Source of the DNA: Proteiniclasticum ruminis DSM 24773
GTDB lineage: Bacteria; Bacillota; Clostridia; Clostridiales; Clostridiaceae
Length of the DNA stretch: 64,000 bases
Assembly (NCBI RefSeq): GCF_000701905.1
Contig: NZ_JNKC01000001.1
Location: 186,001 to 250,000 of the forward strand
Direction of reading: 5' to 3'
The notes under the pieces are model-generated. The model worked only from the letters and a program-made list of their open reading frames with translations, searched no databases and was not told the DNA's origin. This document shows positions 16,724 to 26,787 of this stretch, piece after piece (the first letter of the stretch is position 1; the number at the start of each line of letters is the position of its first letter). A program made the position numbers and the translations under genes.

Positions 16724-18202
16724 TTACAGTAGTGTATTCAATACTTCATAGACTTTATTCATTTCCTCATGCATGATTACATCTTTTTCCAGGAACGGTA
16801 CAACGTTTCTGATCCTCTCATAGATCTTAGCCGTGCCTTCCCCCAATGTATAATCATGTCGGAAATCAATGGCCTGGCAGGCGGCAAATGCTTCAATGGC
16901 AAGAACTCTTCTGGTATTCTCAACGATTTCACGTAACTTTCTCGCTGCAGTATTACCCATGGAGACATGGTCTTCCTGATTTGCTGAGGAGGGAATCGAG
17001 TCTACAGAAGCTGGATGTGAAAACACTTTATTCTCAGATACCAAAGCGGCTGCTGTATATTGCGGAATCATAAAACCAGAGTGCAAACCACCAGAAGGTG
17101 CCAAAAATGCCGGAAGATCATTCAGCTGATAATTCACAAGTCTCTCCAGCCTTCTTTCAGAAATATTCGCCAGCTCACTGACCGCAATGGCTAGATAATC
17201 AAAAATAAGTGCCATGGGTTCACCATGGAAGTTTCCACCAGAATAGATCTCATCTTCGCTGAGCACAATGGGATTATCCGTTACCGCATTCAGCTCTATT
17301 TCAATCTTCTCCCTTGCAAACTCCAAGGTATCCAAAATTGCTCCATGAACTTGGGGGATGCACCGGATGGAATACGCATCCTGTACACGAATATCATTCT
17401 GCTTCGTTACAAGAGTGGAGCCTTTCAGTATTCTCAGAATTTCCTTTGATATCTCAACTTGACCTTTGTGGCCTCGAACCACATGCAGTCTCTCGTCAAA
17501 GGCTGTGGTAATTCCCCGCAGCGCCTCCATGGTCAGGGCAGCTGTATGATTTGCTGTCCTCAACGCTCTTTCAGCATCATAGAAAGCATGTGCTCCGATA
17601 GAAGTCAGAGCTTGGGTTCCGTTTATGAGCGCGAGTCCTTCCTTCGCTTCCAGCACTACAGGTTTGATTCCCGCAAGATCCATCGCCTCTCTAGATGGCA
17701 TGATACTTCCTTTGTACTCTGCCATGCCTTCTCCAATCAGTGTGAGCACCATGTGCGCCAGTGGCGCCAGATCCCCAGAAGCCCCTAAGGAGCCTTTCTC
17801 CGGAATCATTGGGTGCACCTTCTTGTTCAGCATCTCCAGCAGGGTTTCAACGGTTTCCAGTCTTATTCCTGAAAACCCTCGGGCCAGTGCGTTTACCCGA
17901 AGAAGCATCACACCTCTTACCTCTTCTGTTTTCATAGGATGTCCAACACCACATGCATGAGACACGATGAGGTTGCGCTGAAGGTCCTTCAGTTCGTTCA
18001 CACTGATTTTAACTTCAGAAAACTTACCAAACCCCGTGTTAACGCCATAAACCGCCTGAGTGCCTTCAGCGGCTTTCTCCAATGCTTCTCGTGAGTGTCT
18101 GATACGGTTTCTGGTATCTTCACTCAGCGAAACTTCTTCTTTCTCTCTTGTGACATGGATAAAATCCTCCAGTGTCAATGTTCCATTTTCAATAATAATC
18201 AT
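16724..18202 (-). CDS. hutH: Histidine ammonia-lyase HutH
   Basis: HutH deaminates L-histidine to urocanate and ammonia. The 492-aa length is typical. The MIO prosthetic group forms from the A-S-G triad at residues 141-143 within GSLGASGDLAPLAH. Y52 in VYGVNTGFGK and the SxxNQEDHVSMG segment near 405-415 are also family active-site features. fchA follows, but hutU and hutI are not in the window. The 5' region has a promoter, a cre-like site and an inverted repeat, so the pair looks tightly regulated. Confidence 0.97.
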   Translation of the reverse strand: MIIIENGTLTLEDFIHVTREKEEVSLSEDTRNRIRHSREALEKAAEGTQAVYGVNTGFGKFSEVKISVNELKDLQRNLIVSHACGVGHPMKTEEVRGVMLLRVNALARGFSGIRLETVETLLEMLNKKVHPMIPEKGSLGASGDLAPLAHMVLTLIGEGMAEYKGSIMPSREAMDLAGIKPVVLEAKEGLALINGTQALTSIGAHAFYDAERALRTANHTAALTMEALRGITTAFDERLHVVRGHKGQVEISKEILRILKGSTLVTKQNDIRVQDAYSIRCIPQVHGAILDTLEFAREKIEIELNAVTDNPIVLSEDEIYSGGNFHGEPMALIFDYLAIAVSELANISERRLERLVNYQLNDLPAFLAPSGGLHSGFMIPQYTAAALVSENKVFSHPASVDSIPSSANQEDHVSMGNTAARKLREIVENTRRVLAIEAFAACQAIDFRHDYTLGEGTAKIYERIRNVVPFLEKDVIMHEEMNKVYEVLNTLL

Positions 18203-18231
18203 CTTCCACCTCCCATACTTCCATCATAATA

Positions 18232-18245
18232 TGAAACCGTTTATA
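18232..18245. promoter_or_regulatory. cre-like catabolite repression site in the hutH leader
   Basis: The plus strand reads TGAAACCGTTTATA, matching the CcpA cre consensus TGWNANCGNTNWCA at all but one position. It lies about 30 bp before hutH and 70 bp downstream of the promoter, a common place for a roadblock site. Confidence 0.55.
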
Positions 18246-18277
18246 TTTCCATAGAGCTTTAACAATCTGATGGAAAT
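18245..18277. promoter_or_regulatory. Inverted repeat ATTTCCAT-N17-ATGGAAAT upstream of hutH
   Basis: Perfect 8-bp arms at 18245-18252 and 18270-18277 lie between the hutH promoter and gene. It may be a regulator site or an RNA hairpin; the cognate factor is unknown. Confidence 0.45.
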
Positions 18278-18317
18278 TGCACTGTAATTTATCTTCATTT
18301 TTTCAAACCCACAAAAT

Positions 18318-18346
18318 ATTATCCGAATATTCAAAATCTGTTACAA
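18318..18346 (-). promoter_or_regulatory. hutH promoter
   Basis: Minus-strand TTGTAA (18341-18346), 17-bp spacer, GATAAT (18318-18323). The leader to the ATG would be about 110 nt. Confidence 0.55.
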
Positions 18347-18349
18347 TAT

Positions 18350-18386
18350 AAAGAGCAAAGGAACTATTGTGATTCCTCTGCTCTTT
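18350..18386 (-). terminator. Terminator after aspS
   Basis: A 14-base stem AAAGAGCA-x-AGGAA with its complement (18350-18363 with 18373-18386, one mismatch), 5 bp past the aspS stop. The T tract after it is weak (CTCTTTATATT). Confidence 0.7.
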
Positions 18387-18391
18387 TGTAT

Positions 18392-20182
18392 TTATTCCTG
18401 TTCAGATATTTTTGAGATTTCAATCCCCAGTTCCTGGAGCTGAACCTCGTCCACGATGTTAGGGGCTTCTGACATCGGATCAAATGCGTTCTGATTCTTA
18501 GGGAACGCAATCACATCCTTGATATTTTCGGTTCCTGCAAGGAACATCACCAGTCTGTCCATACCAAAGGCCAATCCTCCGTGTGGTGGTGGACCGTATT
18601 TGAATGCCTCGAGTAAGAATCCAAAACGTGCCCAAGCCTGCTCCTGGGTAAATCCTAATAAAGAGAACATCTTTTCCTGAAGCTTGCTGTCATGAATTCT
18701 GATAGAGCCTCCACCCAGTTCCTCTCCATTAAGGACCATATCATATGCTTTCGCACGGACTTTTCCAGGATCCGTATCCAACAGATGTAAATCTTCTTCC
18801 ATAGGACTTGTAAATGGATGGTGAAGGGCTACAAATCTTCCAGCCTCTTCATCTCTTTCAAGAAGTGGGAACTCTGTTACCCATGCAAATTTAAACTCTT
18901 CTGTTCCCTCCAGCAGACCATATCTTTTAGCAAGATCCAGCCTCAAAGCACCAAGAGATTGGAAAACAACCTCGTTTTTATCGGCAACAATAAGAACAAG
19001 ATCTCCTGTCTTCGCTTCCGCTCTGTCGATGATTGAGTTGATTTCTTCTTCTGTAAGGAACTTTGAAAGTGCCGTTTTAACACCTTCTTCCTTCAGCTGA
19101 ATATAAGCCAGTCCCTTCGCTCTATAGGTCTTTACAAACTCACCCAGTCTGTCAATATCTTTTCTTCCCATGGAAGCACCGCCGGTTAGCGTGATAGCCC
19201 TGACACTGCCATTGGCATCCAATGCATTTCTGAATACAACAAATTCAGTATCCCGGACAATATCCGAAAGATCCTTCAGTTCCATGCCAAATCTGAGATC
19301 AGGCTTATCAGACCCGAATCGTTCCATGGCATCTTTGTATGTCAGTCTCTCGAATGGGATCACCACTTCTTTGTCCAGGACTTCCTTAAAGACTCTTTGC
19401 ACCAGTCTTTCATTCAGTGCAATCACATCTTCCACGCCAACAAAACTCATTTCGATGTCAATCTGAGTAAACTCAGGCTGTCTGTTGGCTCTCAAATCTT
19501 CATCTCTAAAACACTTGGCAATCTGAAAGTACTTATCGAAACCAGCTACCATGAGAAGCTGCTTGAAAATCTGAGGACTCTGTGGTAACGCATAGAAAGT
19601 TCCTGGATAATTCCTAGAAGGAACCAGGTAGTCTCTTGCACCTTCTGGTGTGCTCTTGTTGAGTATTGGTGTTTCCACTTCCAGGAAACCTTCCTGATCC
19701 ATGAAGTTTCGGATAGAAATATAAGCTTTGCTTCTGATTTTGAAAATCTTCTGCATGTCTGGTCTTCTCAAATCAAGATATCTGTACTTCAGGCGGATAT
19801 TTTCAGAAGCATCCAGATTCTCCTTGATATAGATTGGCGGAGTCTCAGATTCGGAAAGAATCTTCAGCTCTTTGGCAATCAGTTCCACTTGGCCGGTTGG
19901 AATGCTGTCATTGACAGACTCTCTTCTCTCCACCACACCTCTGACTAGAATGCAATATTCAGTTCTAAGAAGATCCGCTTTTTCGTAAGCTTCCTTCGCC
20001 GCTTCTTCACGGAAGACCACCTGCAGAATGCCTTCACGATCACGTACATCACAGAAAATAAGAGCTCCTAAATTTCTTCTTTTCGCTACCCAGCCTGTTA
20101 CGATGATTTCCTGCCCGATCAGGCTCTCATTCACATGACCTGCCATATGGGTTCTTCTTAATTGGCCTAACATTTCTCCCAT
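18392..20182 (-). CDS. aspS: Aspartyl-tRNA synthetase
   Basis: A class II synthetase charging tRNA-Asp (possibly also tRNA-Asn). The 596-aa length fits the bacterial type. It has an N-terminal OB-fold anticodon domain (about 1-110), motif 2 FRDEDLRANRQPEFTQ (about residue 215-230), a GAD insertion (about 300-420) and motif 3 GLAFGMDRLVMFLAG near 535. It overlaps the hisS stop by one base (TAATG), so the two are coupled. No T-box leader is present; the gene sits deep in a long operon. Confidence 0.97.
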   Translation of the reverse strand: MGEMLGQLRRTHMAGHVNESLIGQEIIVTGWVAKRRNLGALIFCDVRDREGILQVVFREEAAKEAYEKADLLRTEYCILVRGVVERRESVNDSIPTGQVELIAKELKILSESETPPIYIKENLDASENIRLKYRYLDLRRPDMQKIFKIRSKAYISIRNFMDQEGFLEVETPILNKSTPEGARDYLVPSRNYPGTFYALPQSPQIFKQLLMVAGFDKYFQIAKCFRDEDLRANRQPEFTQIDIEMSFVGVEDVIALNERLVQRVFKEVLDKEVVIPFERLTYKDAMERFGSDKPDLRFGMELKDLSDIVRDTEFVVFRNALDANGSVRAITLTGGASMGRKDIDRLGEFVKTYRAKGLAYIQLKEEGVKTALSKFLTEEEINSIIDRAEAKTGDLVLIVADKNEVVFQSLGALRLDLAKRYGLLEGTEEFKFAWVTEFPLLERDEEAGRFVALHHPFTSPMEEDLHLLDTDPGKVRAKAYDMVLNGEELGGGSIRIHDSKLQEKMFSLLGFTQEQAWARFGFLLEAFKYGPPPHGGLAFGMDRLVMFLAGTENIKDVIAFPKNQNAFDPMSEAPNIVDEVQLQELGIEISKISEQE

Positions 20183-21438
20183 TATGATCCACTCCTCATG
20201 ATTATCTCTTCAATTGCATCTGGTGTCAGTGGAACTTCCACCTGTTCACCATTTTCCATATTTTTTAGTGAGGCTTTATTGTTTGAAAGCTCTTCTTCAC
20301 CTAGTATCATCGTGAAACGAGCCCCAATCTTATTGGCATATTTCATCTGTGCTTTCAGCTTTTTACCCATATGATCAATATCAGCCTTTAGTCCTCTGCT
20401 TCTGAGTTGATGAGCAACTGAAGCTGCTTTCAGGCTCTCCTCAGGTCCCATAGAGGCAATAAACACATCCAGTCTAAGAGGTTCTGGGATAAGGATACCT
20501 TCATCCTCCAAGGTCATCAGAAGCCTCTCCAGCCCTAGTCCAAACCCAACAGCCGGCATAGAAGGTCCACCAATCTCTTCAATGAGATAGTCGTATCTTC
20601 CTCCGCCACATACTGTAATGTCTTTATTCACAATTTCAAAAACAGTCTTGGAATAATAATCCAGTCCGCGGACAATCCCCTTATCTACCTCATATGCAAT
20701 ACCCATGGCGCCCAGATAGTTTTTCAGCTGTTCAAAGTGATCACTGCATTCTTCACATACGTGATCCAGAATCAGCGGAGCATCTTTTACGAGAAGCTGA
20801 CAGCTTTTTTCTTTACAGTCCAGAATCCTCATGGGATTTTTGTGAAATCTGTCCTTACATACAGTACATAAATCATCATAATAAGGAGTCAGATAATCCT
20901 TTAGGAGGGTGTTGTAGTCTTTCCTGCACTCTGGATGGCCAATGGAGTTGATCTTCAGCGTCAAGCCTTTGATACCCAGTTCTTCAAAGGCTCTCATGGC
21001 AATGGAAATAACTTCCGCATCTGCAGATGGTTCCTTACTGCCGAAAAGCTCGACCCCAAACTGGTGGTGCTGACGGAGTCTGCCCTTTTGAACATTCTCA
21101 TACCTGAATACAGGTGTGAAATAATACAGTTTTGTCGGTTGGGCATCTGCATACATTGACGATTCAACAAAAGCACGAACCGCAGGAGCAGTTCCTTCCG
21201 CCTTCAGCGTAATACTTCTGTCTCCTTTGTCCTGGAATGTATACATCTCTTTTTGCACTACATCTGTAGTTTCACCTACTCCTCTTGTAAAGAGCTCTGT
21301 ACTTTCAAACATTGGTGTACGGATTTCACGGAACCCATAGGTGTGTGCAATCCCTTTCAGTTGTTCTTCGATATAGTGCCATTTATATGCATCCATGGGG
21401 AGCATATCTTTTGTGCCCTTTGGCGCTTGCAGATCCAT
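20182..21438 (-). CDS. hisS: Histidyl-tRNA synthetase
   Basis: A class II synthetase charging tRNA-His. The 418-aa length is typical. The opening [10 protein letters not shown], motif 1 region [19 protein letters not shown], motif 2 [20 protein letters not shown] (about 112-131) and the histidine-A peptide [12 protein letters not shown] (about 256-267) are visible. The C-terminal anticodon domain starts near 325. It lies between hemZ (6 bp) and aspS (1-bp overlap), the usual clostridial order. Confidence 0.97.
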   Translation of the reverse strand: MDLQAPKGTKDMLPMDAYKWHYIEEQLKGIAHTYGFREIRTPMFESTELFTRGVGETTDVVQKEMYTFQDKGDRSITLKAEGTAPAVRAFVESSMYADAQPTKLYYFTPVFRYENVQKGRLRQHHQFGVELFGSKEPSADAEVISIAMRAFEELGIKGLTLKINSIGHPECRKDYNTLLKDYLTPYYDDLCTVCKDRFHKNPMRILDCKEKSCQLLVKDAPLILDHVCEECSDHFEQLKNYLGAMGIAYEVDKGIVRGLDYYSKTVFEIVNKDITVCGGGRYDYLIEEIGGPSMPAVGFGLGLERLLMTLEDEGILIPEPLRLDVFIASMGPEESLKAASVAHQLRSRGLKADIDHMGKKLKAQMKYANKIGARFTMILGEEELSNNKASLKNMENGEQVEVPLTPDAIEEIIMRSGS

Positions 21439-21444
21439 AAATTA

Positions 21445-22872
21445 TCACTCCTTTTGGAGGAACTGAAGTTTTTTCTCCATCATTTCCTCAAATCTTTCTG
21501 TATAATCATTCAGGCCTTTGAAGTTCGCAAATCGCTGGATTTTTCCATCCTTCACTTTCTTGGTTACGCCATCCGCTCCCATGGCAATGATGGTCTTCAC
21601 CTCTTCAATCATGACCATATTATAGTAATTTTCAAAGCCTTCTCTTGCATAACCGACATTTTCATGATTTCCCACCATGTTTTTCTGCCGGTACATATAG
21701 TACGGTTTTAAACCCATTTTTCTTGCACATTGATCCGTTTCAGCATACATTCGGTTCATTTCTTCCTGTTGAGGAAGTTGATACTTCTTCTCAAGAATAA
21801 AATCTTCGTAGAGAATTGAAGCCCTCTTAATTGCCAGTCCATGCACAGTAATACTTTCTGGTCTCAGCATTTCAAGATCAGCCAGTGTGTTTTTCACATC
21901 CATGAAAGATTCTCCCGGGAGACCAAGAATAAGATCCATATTAATATTATCAAACCCCATCTCCCTGGCCATCTTAAAAACTGAAAGCACTTTCTCACGA
22001 TTGTGGTTTCTTCCAATGATTCTAAGAGTTTCATCCTTCATACTCTGAGGATTGATGGATATTCTAGTGGTATGGTGGTTTTTCATGCTCTGAAGCTTCT
22101 TCGCTGTGATACTGTCTACTCTTCCTGCTTCCACGGTAAACTCTCGGATCGGATGCACGCTTAAGAACAGCGCATCGATAGACTCCATAACCTCTTCAAA
22201 TTCCTCATCTGAAACCGCAGTGGGTGTACCACCCCCAAAGTATAGATGCTGCACAGTTATTTTATGCTCTGTAAGATATTCTGAAATCTGCTGCATTTCT
22301 CTCTTCAGGAGTGCAAGATAGCGATCTTTATACTGGTTTCCAAGGTATACATTGGAAGCAAAAGAGCAGTACACACATCTCGAGGGACAGAAAGGCATAC
22401 CGATATAAAGATCGCAGGAGTCCTCTATATTCACACTAAGAAGAATCTCCGACTCCTTTAGCGCGACTTCATAGGCAAGAAGAATCTTATCCTCATCTGC
22501 CAAGTACTCAGCAGTCATTTCCTTCACAATACATTCTTTTGAATAGCCTTTCTCAATGAGCTCTCTGACTATTTTCGAAGGCCTAATACCAATCAGAATC
22601 CCCCAAGGCAGGTGCTTTCCGGTTCTGCTGCGGAGCCTTTTAAAAAGAGCTCTTCTCATGATATTTAATGTTTCATCCGGATAAGCTAAGGACTCTTCTT
22701 CCTCAAAGAACTTGATCCTTAACACTTCTCCCGAGACAAACACCTCGATATCTCCATTTTCTTTGTCGTCCTCATCCAGATACTGAATCTGTGAAGCAGG
22801 ATAAAACAGTGTAATCATGTGATAAACATGATACCTGAGACTGTTGTTGCTTTTCACATGAATCATCATCAT
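21445..22872 (-). CDS. hemZ: HemZ-type radical SAM coproporphyrinogen III oxidase-like protein
   Basis: A radical SAM enzyme of the HemN/HemZ group. The [4Fe-4S]-SAM motif CPSRCVYC is at about residues 164-171 (numbered from the longest reading). A roughly 150-residue N-terminal extension distinguishes HemZ from HemW. Further family segments are LYFGGGTPTAVSDEEFEEV (in parts, near 210) and NMDLILGLPGES near 310. Its role in anaerobic heme synthesis is assumed from HemN and is uncertain in clostridia. The start is a run GTG-ATG-ATG-ATG-ATG overlapping the ribosome site AGG; ATG at 22872 or 22869 is best spaced. Confidence 0.88.
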   Translation of the reverse strand: MMMIHVKSNNSLRYHVYHMITLFYPASQIQYLDEDDKENGDIEVFVSGEVLRIKFFEEEESLAYPDETLNIMRRALFKRLRSRTGKHLPWGILIGIRPSKIVRELIEKGYSKECIVKEMTAEYLADEDKILLAYEVALKESEILLSVNIEDSCDLYIGMPFCPSRCVYCSFASNVYLGNQYKDRYLALLKREMQQISEYLTEHKITVQHLYFGGGTPTAVSDEEFEEVMESIDALFLSVHPIREFTVEAGRVDSITAKKLQSMKNHHTTRISINPQSMKDETLRIIGRNHNREKVLSVFKMAREMGFDNINMDLILGLPGESFMDVKNTLADLEMLRPESITVHGLAIKRASILYEDFILEKKYQLPQQEEMNRMYAETDQCARKMGLKPYYMYRQKNMVGNHENVGYAREGFENYYNMVMIEEVKTIIAMGADGVTKKVKDGKIQRFANFKGLNDYTERFEEMMEKKLQFLQKE

Positions 22873-22878
22873 CATCAC

Positions 22879-23478
22879 CTATCTGAGATATCCGTTGAAT
22901 GCTTTTTCCATGGCTAGGGTGGTTTCAGGACCATGTCCAGGGAACACTCTTGTTTCACCTGGAAGCTTCATCAGCTTTTCCTTAATGGAATAGAGGAGCT
23001 CTTCCATGTTTCCACCTGGTAAATCTGTTCTGCCAACGGAGTTCTGGAAAAGAACATCGCCAGAGAACAGAAGTCCATCCACATAATAGCTTAAGCTTCC
23101 CCTGCTGTGACCGGGAGTTTCAATAATCTGCACTTTTTTGCCTGCAAAGATGAATTCATCTCCTTCTTTCAAAAAGAAGTCTGCTCGTTTCATTTTTCCG
23201 AAAGCCATTTTTCTTTGCTCAATGAATTTCATGTCTATTTCACTGATATAGACTGGGACAGAAAACGCATCTTTCACAGCATCTACAGCTCCTACATGAT
23301 CCACATGGCCATGCGTGAGCAGAATTGCCTTCAAGTTTATTTTCAGGCTTTCCAGATATCTCACAAGTGACTCTCCCTCATCACCTGGATCGATGATCAG
23401 AGCGTCTCTCGTGGCGTCATCTACAATAACATATGCATTTTCCTGGTAAACACCCAAAACGGTTTTTTTAACTAACAT
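22879..23478 (-). CDS. Metallo-beta-lactamase-fold hydrolase (YqgX/glyoxalase II-like)
   Basis: A 199-aa cytoplasmic MBL-fold hydrolase. The dinuclear metal motif THGHVDHVG gives H56, H58, D60 and H61; further ligands are in IIETPGHSRGSL and LFSGDVLFQNSVGRTDLPGG (in parts), ending with FPGHGPET. The length and lack of a C-terminal helical domain match the short YqgX/GloB-like group that hydrolyses thioesters such as hydroxyacylglutathione or bacillithiol adducts. The real substrate is not known. GGAAGGAG precedes the ATG. Confidence 0.85.
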   Translation of the reverse strand: MLVKKTVLGVYQENAYVIVDDATRDALIIDPGDEGESLVRYLESLKINLKAILLTHGHVDHVGAVDAVKDAFSVPVYISEIDMKFIEQRKMAFGKMKRADFFLKEGDEFIFAGKKVQIIETPGHSRGSLSYYVDGLLFSGDVLFQNSVGRTDLPGGNMEELLYSIKEKLMKLPGETRVFPGHGPETTLAMEKAFNGYLR

Positions 23479-23490
23479 GTGATCTCCTTC

Positions 23491-23940
23491 CTAAAAGGTC
23501 TTTCTGCTGTCAAGAAGTATGGTTACTGGTCCGTCATTTTCAATGAGAACCTTCATTTCTGCGCCAAAGACTCCAGTTTCAACAGTATAGCCGCTTTCCC
23601 TGAGATGGTGGATCATCTGTTGATACATCCGCTCTGCATCCTCGCCTTTTGCTGCTTGAATAAAACTTGGTCTTCTGCCCTTCCTCGCATCCCCATATAA
23701 AGTGAACTGAGAAATCAACAGGATTTGTCCGCCAACTTCCTGAAGCGACAGATTCATCTTCCCTTCAGAATCCTCAAAGACCCGAAGGCCCTTGATCTTC
23801 TCAAGAATATACTTCATATCCTCTTCCGTATCATCGTCTTTGATACCTACAAGGACATTAAATCCTTTTCCAATTTTTCCAACACGATTCTCTTCCACCA
23901 GAACTTCTGATGCAAGGACTCTTTGGATTACTGCACGCAT
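23491..23940 (-). CDS. dtd: D-aminoacyl-tRNA deacylase Dtd
   Basis: A homodimeric proofreading enzyme that removes D-amino acids (and glycine) from mischarged tRNA. The 149-aa protein shows both active-site signatures: [17 protein letters not shown] near residue 77 and the cross-subunit GP motif [11 protein letters not shown] near 137. It opens MRAVIQRV as usual. It lies 8 bp after relA, an order conserved across Firmicutes. Confidence 0.97.
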   Translation of the reverse strand: MRAVIQRVLASEVLVEENRVGKIGKGFNVLVGIKDDDTEEDMKYILEKIKGLRVFEDSEGKMNLSLQEVGGQILLISQFTLYGDARKGRRPSFIQAAKGEDAERMYQQMIHHLRESGYTVETGVFGAEMKVLIENDGPVTILLDSRKTF

Positions 23941-23948
23941 TTTATCAC

Positions 23949-26153
23949 CTACACATTTCCTATTCTAAAAGCATCCACAACGCTTGAGAGCTTTCTCAGC
24001 CTCTTCAGACATTCTTCCAGAAGATTGATGTCTCTAATTAAAAGAGACAGATGAATCATCACGGATGCATCTTTTCTGGTTTCCACGTTCATTGCATTCA
24101 ATGGAATCTTCAGCTCATTAATCAGAGCAATGATGTCCGAAACCAGGTTTGGTCTATCCAGTGCATGGATTTGAACACGGGCGCTGTAGAGCTCCTGGCT
24201 CTCTTTTTCCCATGAAACTTCAACAATTCTATGGGTTTTGTCATTTTTAATAGCATCAATATTTGCACAGTCACTTCGGTGTATGCTGATTCCCCTGAAG
24301 TTTGTGATAAATCCAATGATCTGATCGCCAGGCACCGGATTGCAGCACTTCGCAAAACGCACTTGCACGTTGCTCATTCCTGCAACAACCACACCAAAAT
24401 AAGACTTCTTCTTTGCTTTCTCTTTTTTCTTCTGAGCATCAATCATTTTTTCAGCTTCAATAAGCGAAAGCCTGTTGTCTTCGTTGATTTTTGCCTTTTT
24501 TTCCTCTTCCAAAAAATCCTTGAGTGCTGTGACGATGGTAGATGGTAGCACCTGGCTGGCCCCTACTACAACGTAAAGATCATCCATATTATTGCCATGA
24601 TATCTTCGAATCAGCTTGTCCAGCATTTCTCCCTTGGCGATATCCGCAAAATTACGATCCTGTTTCTTCGCCTCTTTTTCAAGAAGTTCTTTTCCACGCT
24701 GAATATTCTCTTCCCTTTTTTCTTTCTTGAACCAAGCTTTGATTTTTGTTTTCGCCTGGTTCGAAGTGGCAATGTTCAACCAGTCAATATTGGGTCCTTT
24801 GGGTTTGGATGAAGTGATGATCTCCACGATTTCACCCGTAGCCAGCTTATAGTCCAATGTCACCATATTTCCATTGACTTTTGCTCCGATGGTACGGTTA
24901 CCGACATCCGTATGGATCCGGTATGCAAAGTCTATGGGTGTTGCCCTGAAAGGCAGATTGATTACCTCTCCTTTTGGTGTAAATACAAATATCTCATCAC
25001 CAAACAGATCAATCTTGAATGCTTCCATAAATTCTTCTGCATCAGAAGTTTCTTTTTGCCATTCCAGCATGTCTCGTACCCAAATCAGTTTCTGGTCCAT
25101 GGTATCCTTGGGCGCTTCTTTGGATGAACCAGTTTCTTTATACTTCCAATGAGCTGCGATTCCATATTCTGCAACCCTATGCATCTCATAGGTCCTGATC
25201 TGGATTTCAAATGGTTTCCCTTGGGGTCCGATTACGGTCGTATGGAGACTCTGGTACATATTCGGCTTGGGCATGGCAATATAATCTTTAAAACGGCCTG
25301 GAATCGGTTTATAAATTGTATGAACTATACCCAGTGCCGCATAACAGTCTTTAATAGAGTCCACTAGAACACGAATCGCAGTTAGATCGAAAATCTGATC
25401 GATATTCTTGTTCTGAGCCATCATCTTTTTATAAATGGAATAAAAATGTTTTGGTCTTCCGTCAATATCACATTCAATGCTGGCACTCTTCAGTTTACCC
25501 ACAATATCATCCATGATCATATTGATGTAAGCTTCACGCTCTTTTCGTTTTTCGGCAATCTGATTCACCAGATCATAATATTCTGTAGGATACATGTAGC
25601 GGAAAGCCAGATCTTCAAGTTCCCACTTGATTCTGAACATACCCAAACGATGGGCAAGAGGCGCATAAATGTCAAAAGTCTCTTTTGATTTCTCCCGCTG
25701 CTTGTCTGGCTGCATATATCGGAGCGTTCTCATATTGTGCAAGCGGTCTGCAAGCTTGATCAGAATGACTCTAATGTCCTTTGCCATGGCAAGGAGCATC
25801 TTTCTCACATTATCTGCCTGTTCCTCTTCCTTGGACTTGTACTTGATCTTACCAAGTTTCGTCACACCGTCCACCAGCTCAGCAATCTCAACACTGAACA
25901 GTTCGGCAATCTCGTCAAAGGTGTACTTGGTATCCTCAATGACATCATGAAGAAGCCCGGCCACCACAGTGTTGGTATCCATTCCCATATCCACAAGAAT
26001 GGAAGCCACCTCAACGGGATGAGTCACATAAGGTTCTCCAGAGATTCTTCTCTGGTCACCATGTGCTTCAGAAGCCAGATTATATGCTTTTATGACCAGT
26101 TCCTTATTGATATTGCCTGCTTTATCAATTTTCTTCATTAAATCGTAGAGCAT
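23949..26153 (-). CDS. relA: Bifunctional (p)ppGpp synthetase/hydrolase (RelA/SpoT)
   Basis: The long Rel enzyme that makes and degrades the stringent-response alarmone. At 734 aa all domains are present: an HD hydrolase domain with H45, H69-D70 and E73-D74 intact, a synthetase domain (about 230-345), a TGS domain (about 385-450), a CCNPVPGD zinc-finger region near 605, and a C-terminal ACT domain (about 655-734). Both activities are therefore expected. The gene follows apt after a hairpin-containing gap and precedes dtd. Confidence 0.97.
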   Translation of the reverse strand: MLYDLMKKIDKAGNINKELVIKAYNLASEAHGDQRRISGEPYVTHPVEVASILVDMGMDTNTVVAGLLHDVIEDTKYTFDEIAELFSVEIAELVDGVTKLGKIKYKSKEEEQADNVRKMLLAMAKDIRVILIKLADRLHNMRTLRYMQPDKQREKSKETFDIYAPLAHRLGMFRIKWELEDLAFRYMYPTEYYDLVNQIAEKRKEREAYINMIMDDIVGKLKSASIECDIDGRPKHFYSIYKKMMAQNKNIDQIFDLTAIRVLVDSIKDCYAALGIVHTIYKPIPGRFKDYIAMPKPNMYQSLHTTVIGPQGKPFEIQIRTYEMHRVAEYGIAAHWKYKETGSSKEAPKDTMDQKLIWVRDMLEWQKETSDAEEFMEAFKIDLFGDEIFVFTPKGEVINLPFRATPIDFAYRIHTDVGNRTIGAKVNGNMVTLDYKLATGEIVEIITSSKPKGPNIDWLNIATSNQAKTKIKAWFKKEKREENIQRGKELLEKEAKKQDRNFADIAKGEMLDKLIRRYHGNNMDDLYVVVGASQVLPSTIVTALKDFLEEEKKAKINEDNRLSLIEAEKMIDAQKKKEKAKKKSYFGVVVAGMSNVQVRFAKCCNPVPGDQIIGFITNFRGISIHRSDCANIDAIKNDKTHRIVEVSWEKESQELYSARVQIHALDRPNLVSDIIALINELKIPLNAMNVETRKDASVMIHLSLLIRDINLLEECLKRLRKLSSVVDAFRIGNV

Positions 26154-26199
26154 ATTTCTTCCTCATTTCTACAGAATTCTTATACTTTGAAATATGGCA

Positions 26200-26222
26200 T
26201 AGGCTGGTACGAAACCAGCCTA
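26200..26222 (-). terminator. Hairpin between apt and relA
   Basis: Perfect 9-bp stem TAGGCTGGT/ACCAGCCTA with a 5-base loop. No T tract follows on the minus strand (TGCCATATTTC), so it is more likely an RNA-stability or partial-attenuation element than a full terminator. Confidence 0.5.
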
Positions 26223-26247
26223 TTAGAGTTCGTATTTACTTTACGGG

Positions 26248-26766
26248 CTAAATGTCGTACTGAACCATGGATTCAACATGGTATCCTTCCAGTTTATCTC
26301 TGCCTTTCAGTTCTGTAAGTTCTATCATAAAATCAATGGAGGCAACTTCTCCTCCAGCCAGTTCAATGAGCTTTGCGCACGCAGAAATGGTTCCTCCTGT
26401 AGCAAGCAGATCATCCACAAGTGCTACTCGGTCCCCTTTCTTGAACGCATTTTTATGAATCTCCAACGTATCTGTGCCATACTCCAGATCATACGTGATG
26501 GAGACAGTTTCTTGAGGCAGCTTTCCTGGTTTTCTTATTGGAATGAATCCAACACCCAGTGCATAGGCAAGAGGTACCCCAAAAATAAATCCTCTAGCCT
26601 CAGGACCTGCGATATAATCCACCTTCAGTTCCTTCAGTTTCTTCGCCATGGTGTCTATCAGCTCCTGAAAAGCTTTCCCATCGCCAATCAGTGGTGTGAT
26701 ATCTTTAAAACTGATCCCTTCCTTCGGAAAATTCGGGACAATTGCAATCTTTTCTTTAAAATCCAT
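26248..26766 (-). CDS. apt: Adenine phosphoribosyltransferase
   Basis: Apt salvages adenine with PRPP to form AMP. The 172-aa length is standard. The opening FPKEGISFKDITPLI, the GPEARGFIFG loop near residue 58 and the PRPP-binding VALVDDLLATGGT near 117 are all present. It sits between a RecJ-like gene and relA, the usual Firmicute arrangement, 21 bp after the former. Confidence 0.97.
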   Translation of the reverse strand: MDFKEKIAIVPNFPKEGISFKDITPLIGDGKAFQELIDTMAKKLKELKVDYIAGPEARGFIFGVPLAYALGVGFIPIRKPGKLPQETVSITYDLEYGTDTLEIHKNAFKKGDRVALVDDLLATGGTISACAKLIELAGGEVASIDFMIELTELKGRDKLEGYHVESMVQYDI

Positions 26767-26787
26767 AATAACCCTCCATAGGTTTTT

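Noticed and set aside
18183-22878. T-box leader for hisS or aspS
   Set aside because: Both synthetase genes lie inside the operon with 1-6 bp gaps; no room for a T-box, and none was seen in front of hemZ.
26200-26222. Full terminator between apt and relA
   Set aside because: The stem is good but no T run follows on the transcribed strand, so it is listed only as a hairpin.
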